Assembly (NCBI RefSeq): GCF_023278565.1
Contig: NC_064681.1
Coordinates: 2,356,001-2,420,000 of the forward strand
Origin: Colletotrichum lupini
Lineage: Eukaryota > Ascomycota > Sordariomycetes > Glomerellales > Glomerellaceae
Length of the DNA stretch: 64,000 bases
Direction: 5' to 3'
Shown piece by piece: positions 32,501 to 44,375 of this stretch. Under the pieces are notes generated by a model, which ran no database searches, was not told the DNA's origin, and saw only the letters and a program-made list of their open reading frames with translations. Each line of letters starts with the position of its first letter. The first letter of the stretch is position 1. A program made the translations under genes and the position numbers.

Positions 32501-35500
32501 TCGCGCGGCTAATGGGAAACCATGATACCTGATGACCTACTTAATACATACAACAGGAAGAATACGAAAGAAGAGGTTACTCGCCCAAAAAGAATGCAAA
32601 ATGACCAAATCATCTTGCGAGGATCGTCCGTCCACCAGGGAGAATTTCCTCCTGCTGGCTTTTTCTTTTCTGCCCGTCTGATTGATCCGTTGCTTCAACG
32701 ATCGGCACTCGTCGCCCTTCCCGGATCGCTTCCCGTTTTCTTGGTCACCGTCTAGACTTGTCGACTCGCAGCCAAGGCAGCGCAGCTTACCCCCTCCTTG
32801 CCTCCCTGGATCTCTTGTCCCTCCAGCTTGGAAATGATCCCCTGCCAACTTCCCGACGAGACTTCGACCTGCATCTAGAACGTCCTCTTTTCCCTCACCT
32901 GCCACCCTTCTCTCCGTCATATTCTTCTCATTCGCTGGCACCCCGTTATCTCTGTGTACGCAGTAATACACCAAACTCCACGCCGCACCACTCACTGGAT
33001 CTCCAGATAGTTACTAGGTGACGTGCCACCTACGACCGTCGGCTTTGACTTCGTCTTACTACGCAATACTCCGTCTCACGCAATGAATTCATCGCGGCGC
33101 AACGTTCGACTTGCCCCCCTGCCCCGCCGCCCAATCCACGACGGCCTCCCGTCGTCACATCCGCGATGCCACCCTCAAGCGCCCCATACGACTCCATCAA
33201 CACGTGTAGACTAAAGGCCTTCTAGAAATTCCCGTCGATAGCCACTGCACTGCATAGCCGTAACCCGCGTCAGCCAGTCCAGCCCAGCTCAGGTATCCAA
33301 CATGCTGATCACAGAGGGAACGGATGACACATCGTGCGCAACACCAGACCCTGCTCTGTACCCCACGGTTCACAGGCAACGCTTACTGCGCGCACACAGC
33401 CCTTAGACTGGCCCGCCCTTGGAGACCTGAGTTTGCATGTAGTGTACGGATAGACTGTGGCTGCTGCCATGGCGTCTGACAAAAGTCAATCTATCCGACT
33501 TTAGTTCTGCGTCGTCTCCATTTCGATACGGAGCACGAGGCACGCCGCAGTCCCAGAGAGTCAGGGACCGTCTTGGATGAACCCCACCAGCTTTGTTGGC
33601 CGCCTGGTCTCTTGCGCTTAATTTAGCTCCTCCATCGTCAGCCACAACCAGCCGCCATCGTTACGCCGTCTTTCCCCACGATGCTGCCGCTTCACACACA
33701 CACCGCAACCTCGTCCTCAGCTGGCCTGGGACGACGATGGCGGTGGGATCTTTGGGGGCTTCTAGGGCTGCCTGCATCGTGCAATGAAGACACGCCGATG
33801 GCTCCTGCGTAACACTTCAGGATTGCGAAACGGTCACCTTCGACACCGACTGCCCTTTCGCTTACAGCGGCCGCGGCGTTGAGGACCGCATTCCATCTCA
33901 AAAGCCCTGTTCGATGCTCCAATAACAACATCGTGACGAATCATCCACCGCCTCTTCATGTTTCGAGCGTCCTCGCTGATGCCCAACGGCCGAGTTAGCC
34001 CCACGATTTGGCCAGAGTCGAGGCTGCATGCTGCGCTTGATTCATTGGAGTAGGCGGTCACGATCAAAGCCCCAGAGCCCTCTCTCGCTTCGCTGTCTTC
34101 TGGATACCAGGCTCAAGTTCCTGCAGTTCCGACTCGGCAGGCATTCTTGGTATCTGGGACCTGGTAGAATTGTGCATGCTGCCTAGTTTGCATCTTTGCC
34201 TGGGGCACAAACACTTTCGAATCCCTATTTACTCGGCATGCATCTTATCTAGAGACCAATGGCAGCTCTGGCGCTGGTTTGCATCGATTTGCAAAGGCCA
34301 CAAGGCGGCCTTGAGGCTATACGGTTGCAGTTATCAGTACTCACGGCCTTGCGATGGAAATCCCATAATCCTCGATTCATTGCGCGGCTTGACAGCTCAG
34401 TATGACGAAGTCAATTATCCCAAAGCAGAATGCAGAGTATCCAGCTCCTGCAACCCCATCTGCAGGCGTTTGAGACACGCTTGTCTTACGAACTTGCAGC
34501 AGAATGACCGAACCTGCGTCTGCGCAGAGACCGTTTCTGCCAAATTCATTTGTTCCTTCGCTTATGCGGGTTGCTGTCATCTTGGCTTCGGACCACCGCC
34601 GTGTGTCAGACGATGATTCGCTGGATCTACTGCTTCACCACTCCCGAGAATCGGCCCTGCTCACGACAGATCTTGAGCACCTAACACGTGCTATCTCATT
34701 GCTGCTCTGGGTCTTCTCTGTTAGGTCCCTTCGACATACTCTACTCCGTAGGACGGCGCAAAGCCCCGCCCCTATCAACTGCTGCTGTGTTTTCAGGGTC
34801 TATTGTCGGCCCAACGCGCACTTCACCGTGCTACGGTGCAGGGCGAACAATCAGGCATCCAGGTTCCATCTCGTTCATAGGACAGGCGACCAGATGGTAT
34901 CGAATCCGACGCCATGGGGACTATTGGTCTACCACATAATTCTCGTGCTTAATCGACCTCATCCTGCGGCCCAGATCATGCGGCGCCTCATACCCTTAAA
35001 GCCAGATTGCAAGGATTCTATCAGTGGCTGCATATGACTTCTAAACGTGTCATGGGCGGTATCAATCTTTGGGTAACTATCAATCAGTAGTTACTGCCGA
35101 TCAGTGCGGGAGCGACACTTCTTCTAACTTTCTTGTACGCGTTCCTTGATCGGCGTTCCTCTCGGGCCACTATCCGGCGCTTGGCCGTCGGCAGACCTTA
35201 CCAGGAATGGCAGATTATACGGAACATCTCCTTGACGTGAGGATGGATCATCATTGGCGTTCAGCGTCTCGATTGACTCTGTCGGACTGGCTCTTAGCAT
35301 CTACAGAGTACTGGATGACTCCCTCGCTACGGTACGGATGTGCGCCTACGTGCCGCTTTTCGGTCCTGACTCTCGGGTCTGAAGATACACTCCAGCAGGA
35401 TACATACAGCATGTCGTAGTGTGAGTATGGAACGGATTGGGTGACCTCATCACCCGTTGAGCCTAAGGAGGGCAACCTGCATCCGATATGCAAAGGACCG

Positions 35501-37432
35501 AAGTCGGGGTTGTCATCCAGCATCTACGGCTGTATGGTGGCTGCTTTTTGCCATTGACGCAATGATGCCTTGCAAGCGCCATTTGTCTCCTGGAACTACG
35601 TACTACAGCAGCAGCAACTCGAATTCTCCTCAGTCGCCCGCCTTGGCGGTGTTTGCCAACGATCGTCGATGTTCTGTCGCCGTAATGGTACGTTGACTGC
35701 GTGGTCTCACTGAAGTCTTGACGGATAGTTGGGCATGGGATGGACATGCGTATGTCGCCATGCGGCGATGTACGCACTCTTCTCACCTACCCCGTGTATG
35801 AGGAAAGTCAGTCCTCGACCAGACATATCTTTGAGCTTAAAGACACTCATTTATCCGCACGCGCGCCTATGAGCTGCCATTGCAGCGCTTATTGGCAATG
35901 TCGATCATGCCAGATCAAAGGCAAGATATCTCGCGGTATTGCTGGTGTTGCCACTCTCCAGGCTGGGATATACGCTGTCTAGCGACGGCAAATGCGTGTC
36001 TGATCCCCCCGGAAAGAAGTTTCTCATCGATATACCACAGTCTAGAAATTAGACAACTGCAACAGGCGAATCTCGACTTATTCCTAGCCTCCCCAAACCT
36101 TGCTTGTCACATCAATTTTTGGGTCGGGCTTCAACGATGTTTCATTTGCTGTACGGGTGTATACCGCGCTATTCCCTGTGTTAAGACGACCTAGAAGCGC
36201 GAATAGAAAGTCTATCCGCGTTGAGTACCACGTCGGCACAACCACATCCCAAAACGGCGTTGACTGATTTGTCCCGGCCCTAGTCTTGCTGATCCGGATG
36301 CAACGGTCTGTGTTTTCAGACGATGTTCTAGGCCTCGCTATTCCCTTGGTGCCTTCCTGTCTCTGGACCATTGCGACTACGGCAGCCCTGGATATTGGCC
36401 CTATGAGAGACGGAATCGAGCATTGGGTTTCCATAGGCAGCATTGTAACCAGCCACTGAGGGATCGATAAATTCCCCCGTATAGTGATTGGGCTCTCGAC
36501 GGGCTCATGTGATCCATTTCCCGCCATCTTGCGGCGTCCACACACGTGGTGGAGAGAAAGCCTTCTTCCCCCGCACTCGCTGCACGGCGGGCGTCGTGCA
36601 ACCCCGACCCCGTTACCGGCAGTGGAGGGGGTTTTGACACCGCAGCGACCGGCCGGCGGCTCGTCTCTCTTGACACGCTCGGCCTATGGAAGCTGCCGAT
36701 CATCATCCCAGTGCAGTGGGATGCTAGGCCAGAGCCGCGCCGGCAACGGAGCTTTGCCTGGTGCAGATGCTGCATCACACCATATCGAAAGCTGCATGTG
36801 TCTTGTTCTGGGGCGATGATCGGGTCCGGGGTAGGTGGCCCTTTTCTTCGGGAACTAAGGAGTTGAGGAGGGGTGTTTCCGTCTGTCAAGCTTTACTCGA
36901 AATTGTATTCTTACACAGAATGGCATGTTGGGGAGGAGCTAGGAGCTGGAATATGATTGATTTCAGAGTCAAGTACCTTTAATCAGGAGACTCGGCCCGG
37001 CTAATGATGGTACATGTATGGAGAAGACGAGCCTTCTCTCTCTCCAAACTTATCTTCCAGCATCCATGTAGGTCTCCTACTCCGGGCTCAGACGGACGAG
37101 GTGGGAAACACTTTTTTATTCATCCTTGCAGAAGCCAATCATCCAAGAATGAGAGAATTCTTTTCTTTTGCCATCATCAGCACATCATCCCATCATCCAA
37201 CCTTCTCTGCGAAAAAGCTCCGGCCTTGGTGACAAGTCTAGAGCCGAACCGGACCTAGCCGAGCCCTCCCTCTCTTTTTCAAACTTTTCCCTGGGCTACC
37301 GGTATACTAGAAAAAGCCAACGACGAGTTGACGGAAATCCCGCATGTCCAGCCGGTTGGAGAGACGGGTGAGATGCGCTGCCACCGTCATTGGGCGTTTC
37401 CTTAGTGCGGGATGAGGATTGGGGGTGGTTTA
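32501..37432. other. Gene-free block of unclear origin
   Basis: Nearly 5 kb with no recognisable gene on either strand; the longest frames (up to 177 codons at 34504-35037) have no motif. Base composition is intermediate. TACGCAGTA occurs at 32957-32965 and TACTCCGTA at 34742-34750. With the neighbouring G tract and AT-rich segment it forms a 10.8-kb gene desert. It may be an old, mutated mobile element or simply non-coding; no termini are seen. Confidence 0.45.
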
Positions 37433-37533
37433 GGGGGGGGGGGGGGGGGGGGGGGAGGGGGGGGGGGGGGGGGGGGGGGGGGGAGGGGGGGGGGGGGTGG
37501 GGGGGGGGGGGGGGGGGAGGGGGGGGGGGGGGG

Positions 37534-37573
<40 letters not shown>

Positions 37574-37618
37574 GGGGGGGGGGGGGGGGGAGAGGGGGGG
37601 GGGGGGGGGGGGGGGGGG
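37433..37618 (+). repeat. 186-bp G-homopolymer tract
   Basis: Nearly pure G on the + strand, broken only by single A or T bases (for example 37456, 37498, 37518, 37573) and one TT (37534-37535). It would be an extreme G-quadruplex-forming sequence if genuine. Poly-G of this kind is also a known artefact of two-colour short-read chemistry, so its presence in the chromosome is uncertain. Open frames across it (poly-Gly or poly-Pro) are not genes. Confidence 0.9.
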
Positions 37619-40600
37619 AACGGAGTTGGTCTGGATGAAAGGCTAGGTAGTAGGAGGGGGGAGAGGATGCGCAAGTGGACGTGTTTGACAGGCCACCATC
37701 TCACCACTCTAGGGGATTCTTTCAGTCTACCTCAGGTATGGTGTTGGTGGTTGGTGATTGGTTCTAGTGACTCCGATACCCTGGGAAGGAGGGCGAGTGC
37801 CTTGAGCATCCCTTTTCTCTGCGGCTCTTTGCGCCTGAAGGTAGAGAGAGGGGGGGGGGCTTGTGAATCTGGAGGGAGGTGATTGATGGTTGATGGAGAA
37901 GCGCCTTCTTCCGTGAGCTAGTGGTGATTGTGAGATGAGTTATGTTGGGTGTTCAAGCCTCTAGATTAGGGACTCGTTCGATGAATAAGCGGGATGCGTT
38001 GTTTGTTGTTGAGTTTATTAAGGAACGGCAAGGGGGCTTTGTGCTGATCTTGGTTTGGTTCTAGGTTGATGGCTTCGTTACCAGGGGAGGTCCTTCCTAG
38101 CCTTGCTCCCTGTGTGTCTGCTCCAGTGTCAAAGTATATTTTGAATAGAGCATGACCTTGTAACCGTCAGACAGAACTCTTCTATGGGTTTGTGAAGTTT
38201 GTTGTCAATATTAGCTGGCCTAGGCAGTATACAAAGGTATTTACTTCACTCAGTATATAAACAAGATCTCGTTTGTAACAACTGTTCCTTTCTTGATAGC
38301 GCATCTCGGTAGAAATTCTATCCTAAGTCTTCGATGTTTCTTTGTGACCTGTGCTATTTGATCTTGAAGGGCTCTTTGAGTAGTTAGGAGTGATCTGGTT
38401 GAGAACCTCACGCATAACGCCTCAAGAGATGTAGCAAACCTTGCTTTGACTCTGACCGGTCTTATAAAACAAACAGTAGTGTCTCTGCGTATGCCCAAGT
38501 TGTAGAGGATGGCTTCAATGTCCATATTGAGCTTTTCCTCTGATAACCTCAATCTAGCTAAACCCTTTATACCTCCCTCTGGAAATACCGCAAGTTAATT
38601 TGAGTGGATCTTTTCTGGAAAGATACCCAAGTGTAGTCTTTCTGTTCGAGACGTGCGGACGCATTACAAGACGGCGCCGTTCTCACGTTCAGTACTCTTC
38701 CACAACAACGATCCAAGTGAATGAGCTCCTCTCGGGCTAATTCCCTCGCCCGCTTCATGGATGCCTCAATCTACTGCCGCATGTGTTACAGGGTATATAA
38801 AGCGACTTGCGTTTCCCACGTTCAGTCCTTCTTTCTTCCCGACGACCTGGAGGCAGCTCGCCGCAAGGGGCCACGTCAGCCGTGGCAGGTCATACAATCA
38901 TAGTACGAGTCTGAACTGCAAGATAAACAGGACACGCCTACCGTCTGAAGTCCTTGAGACATTTGCAAGTATTGGAGATTACGTTCTTTACTCACGCAGC
39001 ACCTTGCTCGGTCGTATTCGTGATAAGATAGGTAGGCAGACTGGGCGGAAGCTGAAAGATCTCCTCGTTCGAAAAAGACTACTGCTTAGGGTGTGGCTTA
39101 CATGCAGACAAGCTACTAAAGACTCTAAGCACTCTTACATAAATATTAAAGAACCTATTTTATAATAGCGTCTACTTTACTTCGATGCTCAGCTTTATAT
39201 AGGAATTTGCTACACTCCACTAGCTCTATACATATTTATCAATAAATCATTTAGAGTAGCTAAGTAAAAGGAGAGAGGATAGGATTACTATTATAAAGAA
39301 AAACTAAGGAATCGGTAAGAACACATAGTTTTAGTGTAGTTCTTTCTCTTATGTCTATGAGCATTCATCTTATCCTCTGACGCACGTATCTTAGGGCAAA
39401 TACGAGACGTTGTAAGAGTACTTAGTATCATAGGACAATTTGTAACGAGGGGATTTCGTTCTTTAGATGACCCTAGTTGCTTAGGGGGCGTGCCAGGAGT
39501 GTCACTTAACATACGGCGCCAGCTTGGAAATCCCGACCATAACGTTGATTCGGGAATGAGAAAGGATATAAATACAAAACGGCCTTGGGGACCTTTGCAT
39601 CAGTGAGTTTAGTATTCGTAATACGTGTGCACTTATTGCGTGGCATGGAGTTTTAATCATAAAGCCGTGTAGAGCTAACCGAGAACCGCCCGAGCAACTA
39701 GCAAAGACAAAACCAAAAGACGAGTAGCAAACACGATTGAGATCTAGAGGAGCTTCTAAGAAGCTAAAGTTCAAAGATGTACTATACTGTTCAGACGTAG
39801 TGCATGGGCATAGCGCGTCATAGGCGTCCTTGTAGCCCGTCTTGACCCAGGTACACTTTTGAAATTCTTAATGGCTGAACTTCACGTTCAGGCACTTAAT
39901 CTCTTGTGACTATTCCCTCCTTACGAAGATGTGAACATGAATGATGAGGATAGTATTAGAAGAACTTACAAGATGAATAGAAATAGAAAAGAGACATTGT
40001 GCTCTAGCCTAAAGGACAAAATACGTTAAACGAGGTAGTGGGAGATTTCTTGGGGGGATTTGGAAGGGCAATCAAGCCTGCCCTACTTTACCTTCTTCTG
40101 TTTCTTTTGTTTACCTTGGTGTTTAAAGGACGTAGTATCACTAGGTAGGTCATGAATGCCCACTTCAACCAGAGGTCCAGCCTGAATGTCAAACTCACTT
40201 CTTTGCTCCTGCAAGAACGATAGAGTAAATCCCCTTCTGCGCTGAACTAGAAGAGAAAGACCGTCTTTCACTTTCCAGCGTAGTGATTACCAATGGAAGA
40301 AAAGGCTTACATCTCATTTCTCGCAAAAGAACGCAGACTGCGAAGAACATCACAGATAACGGGGGGCCCGCACACACCCCCGCCGCACTGGCTCCTTCGA
40401 GTTGGGTCGGGGACAGGTAAGAAGGCTGATATGGGCCAGATTTGAGTAAAGCAATGTAAAGCAGAGACCCACCGAACGAAAGAACAGAAGACGCAAGTAT
40501 ATTAACATCCTCACATACCCGGACCAAGGATCACACTCAGCGGCGTCAATCAAACTACATGAGTCGACAAAATAGAATCAATGCGTTGCTACTAGGTTCC

Positions 40601-40848
40601 TAAAGCGAACTATGCTGCGGGAGGGGCGTATAGCCAATGAATAACACGAGGACGAGCGAGATGAAGAAAGATCCCAGTCTATCCCCCATCCTCTCCTTGA
40701 ACGCGCAATAGATGCATCAGACCGATCCGTCGTAACCGTGGACTCCCAGTCGGTGTCTTCGTCGTAGAGGTGAGTAGTCCCTCTTCAGCGAGCCGACCGT
40801 CGTCCGTCTTCGCAGCGTCGGCTGCCGTGGGGGCTCCCAGCACATCTC
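37619..40848. other. AT-rich gene-free segment, probable RIP-degraded relic
   Basis: From about 38000 to 40600 the sequence shifts to AT-rich with many TA dinucleotides (strongest near 39120-39300) and frequent stops, unlike the GC-rich genes beside it. This is the signature expected of repeat-induced point mutation on a former transposon. Frames of about 100-134 codons (38250-38552 minus, 38761-39165 plus) have no recognisable transposase, reverse transcriptase or integrase motif, and I found no terminal repeats. Its right edge abuts the BBC1 3' end. Confidence 0.5.
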
Positions 40849-43800
40849 CTAAGACGGGCTGTTCCATCCCACCCAGCTCCGGGGCATCACCCGCCAGATT
40901 TTAACCTCACCACTACGCAAGTCGTCCAGCTTGAAGCTTTCAACCTTGTTCTTCTTGCTTTCACGGCCCTGTTCCCAGGCGCGAACCTTCTTTTTTGTGC
41001 CATCCCATTCCGATACAACCGCCACGTGGTCAGGTTTGCCGACCTCCATTGAATACTTGGCATGCATGGGGCCGTGCTTGCCCTGGAACCGAGCGTTCCG
41101 AATGGAAATGATATCTCCAGGTCGGATCTGGTCATTTTGTTGTGTGGAGGCATTGGCCATGTTGGAGTAAACGAGCGCGCCATAAGCTCTGGTGCCAATT
41201 GGCGCCAGAGCATCATTGAAAGGCTTCAAGAGTTCATGGATAAGGCCTTGCGGCGTTCCGTCGCCAACAATCGTTTCCTTCTTGGAGACGACCGCTTCAG
41301 AGATTGGTCGTCCAAATCGTTCATACGATTGCTCGAGCTCATCCTGTCGCAAGGCTCTTGGAGGCGGATCATGCCGTTGATCCAGCTGAACATCGGCAGC
41401 GTTGTTCTGATCGTACTCCACGGTGATAATCGTCTGCGAGTAATCTTGGAAGAGCACATAAATGGTGCGTGTGACAATCGAGCCTGATGTCGAGTCGTCC
41501 GTCTCATAATACAAGTCCTTTCTACCCTGGAAAATGGGAGGTACCGTCTTGTCCTGACGCCACCAACCACTTTGCTTGGCCAAATCGACGTTGTTAGCGA
41601 TGAAGCCTGATTCTGTGGACATGGACGGTCGGTGCGCATCCATAGAACGTCGCTGAGACATGGAGGCTCGTGACACATCCAGTGACTGGCGAGACCGGCC
41701 AGCGGGAGGGGCGGGAGGCGGGGCTCTCGTGTGAGACGGCGATGGCAACGGCGGAGCATCATCCTGGAAGTATCCCTCCTCTTCAATCTTCGGGGTACGC
41801 TGAGAGTACGGTAGCTTTTGGGTGGAGTAGTTATAGGGGTCGTACTCGTCATCGTCCCTTGCTGGCGGAGGGGGAGGAGGAGCTGTTCGCGGTACATCCA
41901 CAGAGCGGCGCTTATCAGCCGTCGGCACCGGTGGCGGAGCAGCTCTGGGCGGCGGGCCAGTCGGGATAGGTGGCGGCATGGTCGGCGGTAGGGCTGGGGA
42001 TGTGGGTGATCTGACTGGCGTGTTGTCGTCGAGACTCGAGTCCCTGGCGTGAGATTTGAGTGCGTCTTTGTGGGGAACCGACGACGCAATGTCAGTATCG
42101 TAATCTCCCTCATACTCTGTAGCCTCGTCCTCATCGTCACCCTGTTGAGGAGGTCTGATGGGTGGTGATATGGGTGATGCGACGTGCATATCCTGCGTCG
42201 ACTGACGGCTCAGACTACCGCCTGGAGGTGGTGGGGGAGGCGGTCGCGATTGTGCTGTAGGGATAGGAGGAGCAGCTCCAGGGATAGGAGGCGGAATTCT
42301 GCTCATCCGCTTGCCCGAGGAGCTGGTGGGAGATGTTGGTGAGAATTCGGAGCCGGGAATGGGAGGTGGCGAGCGTGCGGCGGTTGCAACTGGCGGCAGT
42401 GGCGGGGGTGCTCGCGCTTCTTCGGCCTTGGGAGTGTCTAGGACACCTCCTGATAGCTCATCGTCGGACACTGAGCCATCACTGGGAGATTTGAGCCCAG
42501 AGGTAGCGGGTCGAGCTGGAGTACTATGAGCCGTTGTCTTGAAGCGAACCAACACAGGGTCAAGGACTTACAATCGCTGGGAACGGGCGGCGCCGCGGGC
42601 CGGGATCCTGGAACAGGAGGAGCTCCTGCGGGCTCACGGGCAGGGACTTTCGCAAAATTAGCAAATGCAACTAAGACAACAACCGTCTTTGACTCACGAC
42701 TGGGAGGTGGGCTCGTGATTGGCTCGTCTCTGTCATCGTCGACTTCAATCGTTCGTGGAGGCGGAGGTGGCGCTCTAGGGGATGTTGGCGGCTCAGGCTC
42801 AGTAGCCTCTTCTTGACGTTTGGGTGCGCTCAGCCCTGGCAATGCCATCATGCCCGGTACGGCGACACGGCTTGTAGGCGATGTCTCCTCTTCGTGCTCC
42901 TCCGTCGGCGATGCCTCCACTGGCTTCTCGATTGTCTTCTTCTTCTTGGGTATAGCTGGAGCAGCCATTGGAATTCCAAACATGCCGTGCATTCCCATGC
43001 CGCCGCTCATTTTCGCCATCCTGGCTCTGAGCTCCTCCTTCCTGCGAACCTCGGGGTCAATATCGTCCTCCTCCTCTTCTTCCTCATCTCCGCCCTGCTC
43101 ATCGGCTGCGTCCTCCTCTTTTCTTGCTTCGATAGGAGAAGCGACTTGGGGCCGCAGGACAGGCCGTGGAGCCGCGTCGCTATCGTCGCGTTCGGTGAGA
43201 TCCTCAGGGCCTTCGGTAGTTTCGCCAGCCCCAGACATGTCCGCTTCATTGCCATCATGGTAGCTCTCGGCAGCAGGGCCCTTGGAAGGCTTGCGCCGGG
43301 GCGCGGGCGGCACACGAGCTGAATCTATCGAGCTCCGGCCTGCTACCTCCTCCGTATCGCCCTCAGGTGCAGGGGCAGCAGCAGCGCCGGCATCCTCAGA
43401 AGCCTCCTGGCTGTCGGTGCGCTTCTTAGGTGGTGGTCGTGCAGCCTTCTTTTTGGCAGCGGCCTCGGCGTTACGCTGTGCTTGTTCCTGTTGTTGTCTC
43501 TGAAGAAGAGCAATGCGCTCCTTCAAGGTGGTCGGCTTCGGCGCATCCTCACCATCTTCACCAGAGGGACCAGGAGCCATGCCGGCCTTCTCGGCGTTCT
43601 CCTGGGCCTCTGCCTCTCTTTCCAGAATTTCAGGGTCCTCGTCTCTTCGGTAGACCTTTGCAACCGGTGCCTGCGTAGGCGGAGGAACATATGCATTGCG
43701 GCTAGGAGGAGGAGCCACAAACGGCTTCTTGATGTGATAGGAACCTTGGGCCAGCCCGCTCGGCTTAAAGGGCGTAATAGGAGCGGCCGAGGCTTTGTTG

Positions 43801-44375
43801 AATGCAGCAATGCGATCCTTGAAGGCATTGCTGGACGGCTTGGGCGGCGGGCCGGGCTTTGATGAAGTAGGCGCTGCCTTGGCGATGGGAGGCGACGTAG
43901 CTGCGGGGGACTCAGTTCTGGGAGCCGGAGCAACAGGGGTCGGTTCGGGGATTGGCTCAGGTGCCTTTACAGGCTCGGGCTCGGGAGCTGCGGGTGCTTC
44001 GGGCGAGGCAGGCACGGCAGCGGCCGGGGACGGCGCAGGTTTCTCGACCTCGGCGAGAGCATCTTGGGTGGGTTGAGGCTCGGATTGAGGAACTGGGGCG
44101 GGCGCCTCCGAGATGGGGGACGTGACCTCGGCCTCTTTCTTGGTTCGAGTTCTCGTTGGGCGAGGCGGGGCCTGGGGCTCGAATTTCTCGACGAAATTGC
44201 GAGGAAAGATTCCTTCGTGCTTGGCGCCAGAGTCGTCGACATACTCGCCAGTATACCAATCAGCATCCTCCTCGTCGGTCACGGTGATGATGACGCCGGC
44301 GGGGAACTGAAGGTCATCCTCGTGGGGCGAGGAGTATTCGAACAGGGCCTTGACCCTGAAAGGGGCGGTCGACAT
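40849..44375 (-). CDS. BBC1: BBC1/MTI1-like SH3 protein of actin patches
   Basis: Predicted 1139-aa cortical actin-patch protein. In yeast Bbc1/Mti1 binds type I myosins and WASP (Las17) and restrains Arp2/3 activation during endocytosis. Exons: 44375-42698, 42646-42572 and 42515-40849. An SH3 domain lies at residues about 5-66 (ALFEY at 10-14, ADWYTGEY near 38-45, GIFPRNFVEKF at 55-65). The middle is a long Pro/Ala/Glu-rich disordered region with many polyproline runs. A conserved C-terminal domain (last about 190 residues) includes KPFNDALAPIGTRAYGALVY and ends RVMPRSWVGWNSPS. Intron 1 (42647-42697) is 51 nt and stop-free, so its retention keeps frame. Intron 2 (56 nt) was placed by phase: only the CCAG acceptor at 42516 restores the downstream frame. 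The start is the ATG giving MSTAPFRV. Confidence 0.9.

Noticed and set aside
34504..35037. 177-codon + strand frame in the gene desert
   Set aside because: No similarity to any family I know and no codon-position pattern; treated as chance.
37390..37882. Poly-Gly (plus) and poly-Pro (minus) open frames across the G tract
   Set aside because: Homopolymer cannot contain stops in these frames; openness has no coding meaning.
38250..39165. Transposase or reverse transcriptase remnants in the AT-rich block
   Set aside because: No DDE, RT or integrase motif could be read in any frame, so only a composition-based relic is claimed.
41226..42140. 304-codon minus-strand frame inside BBC1
   Set aside because: Shadow frame of the proline-rich BBC1 exon, which has the conserved C-terminal domain in the other frame.
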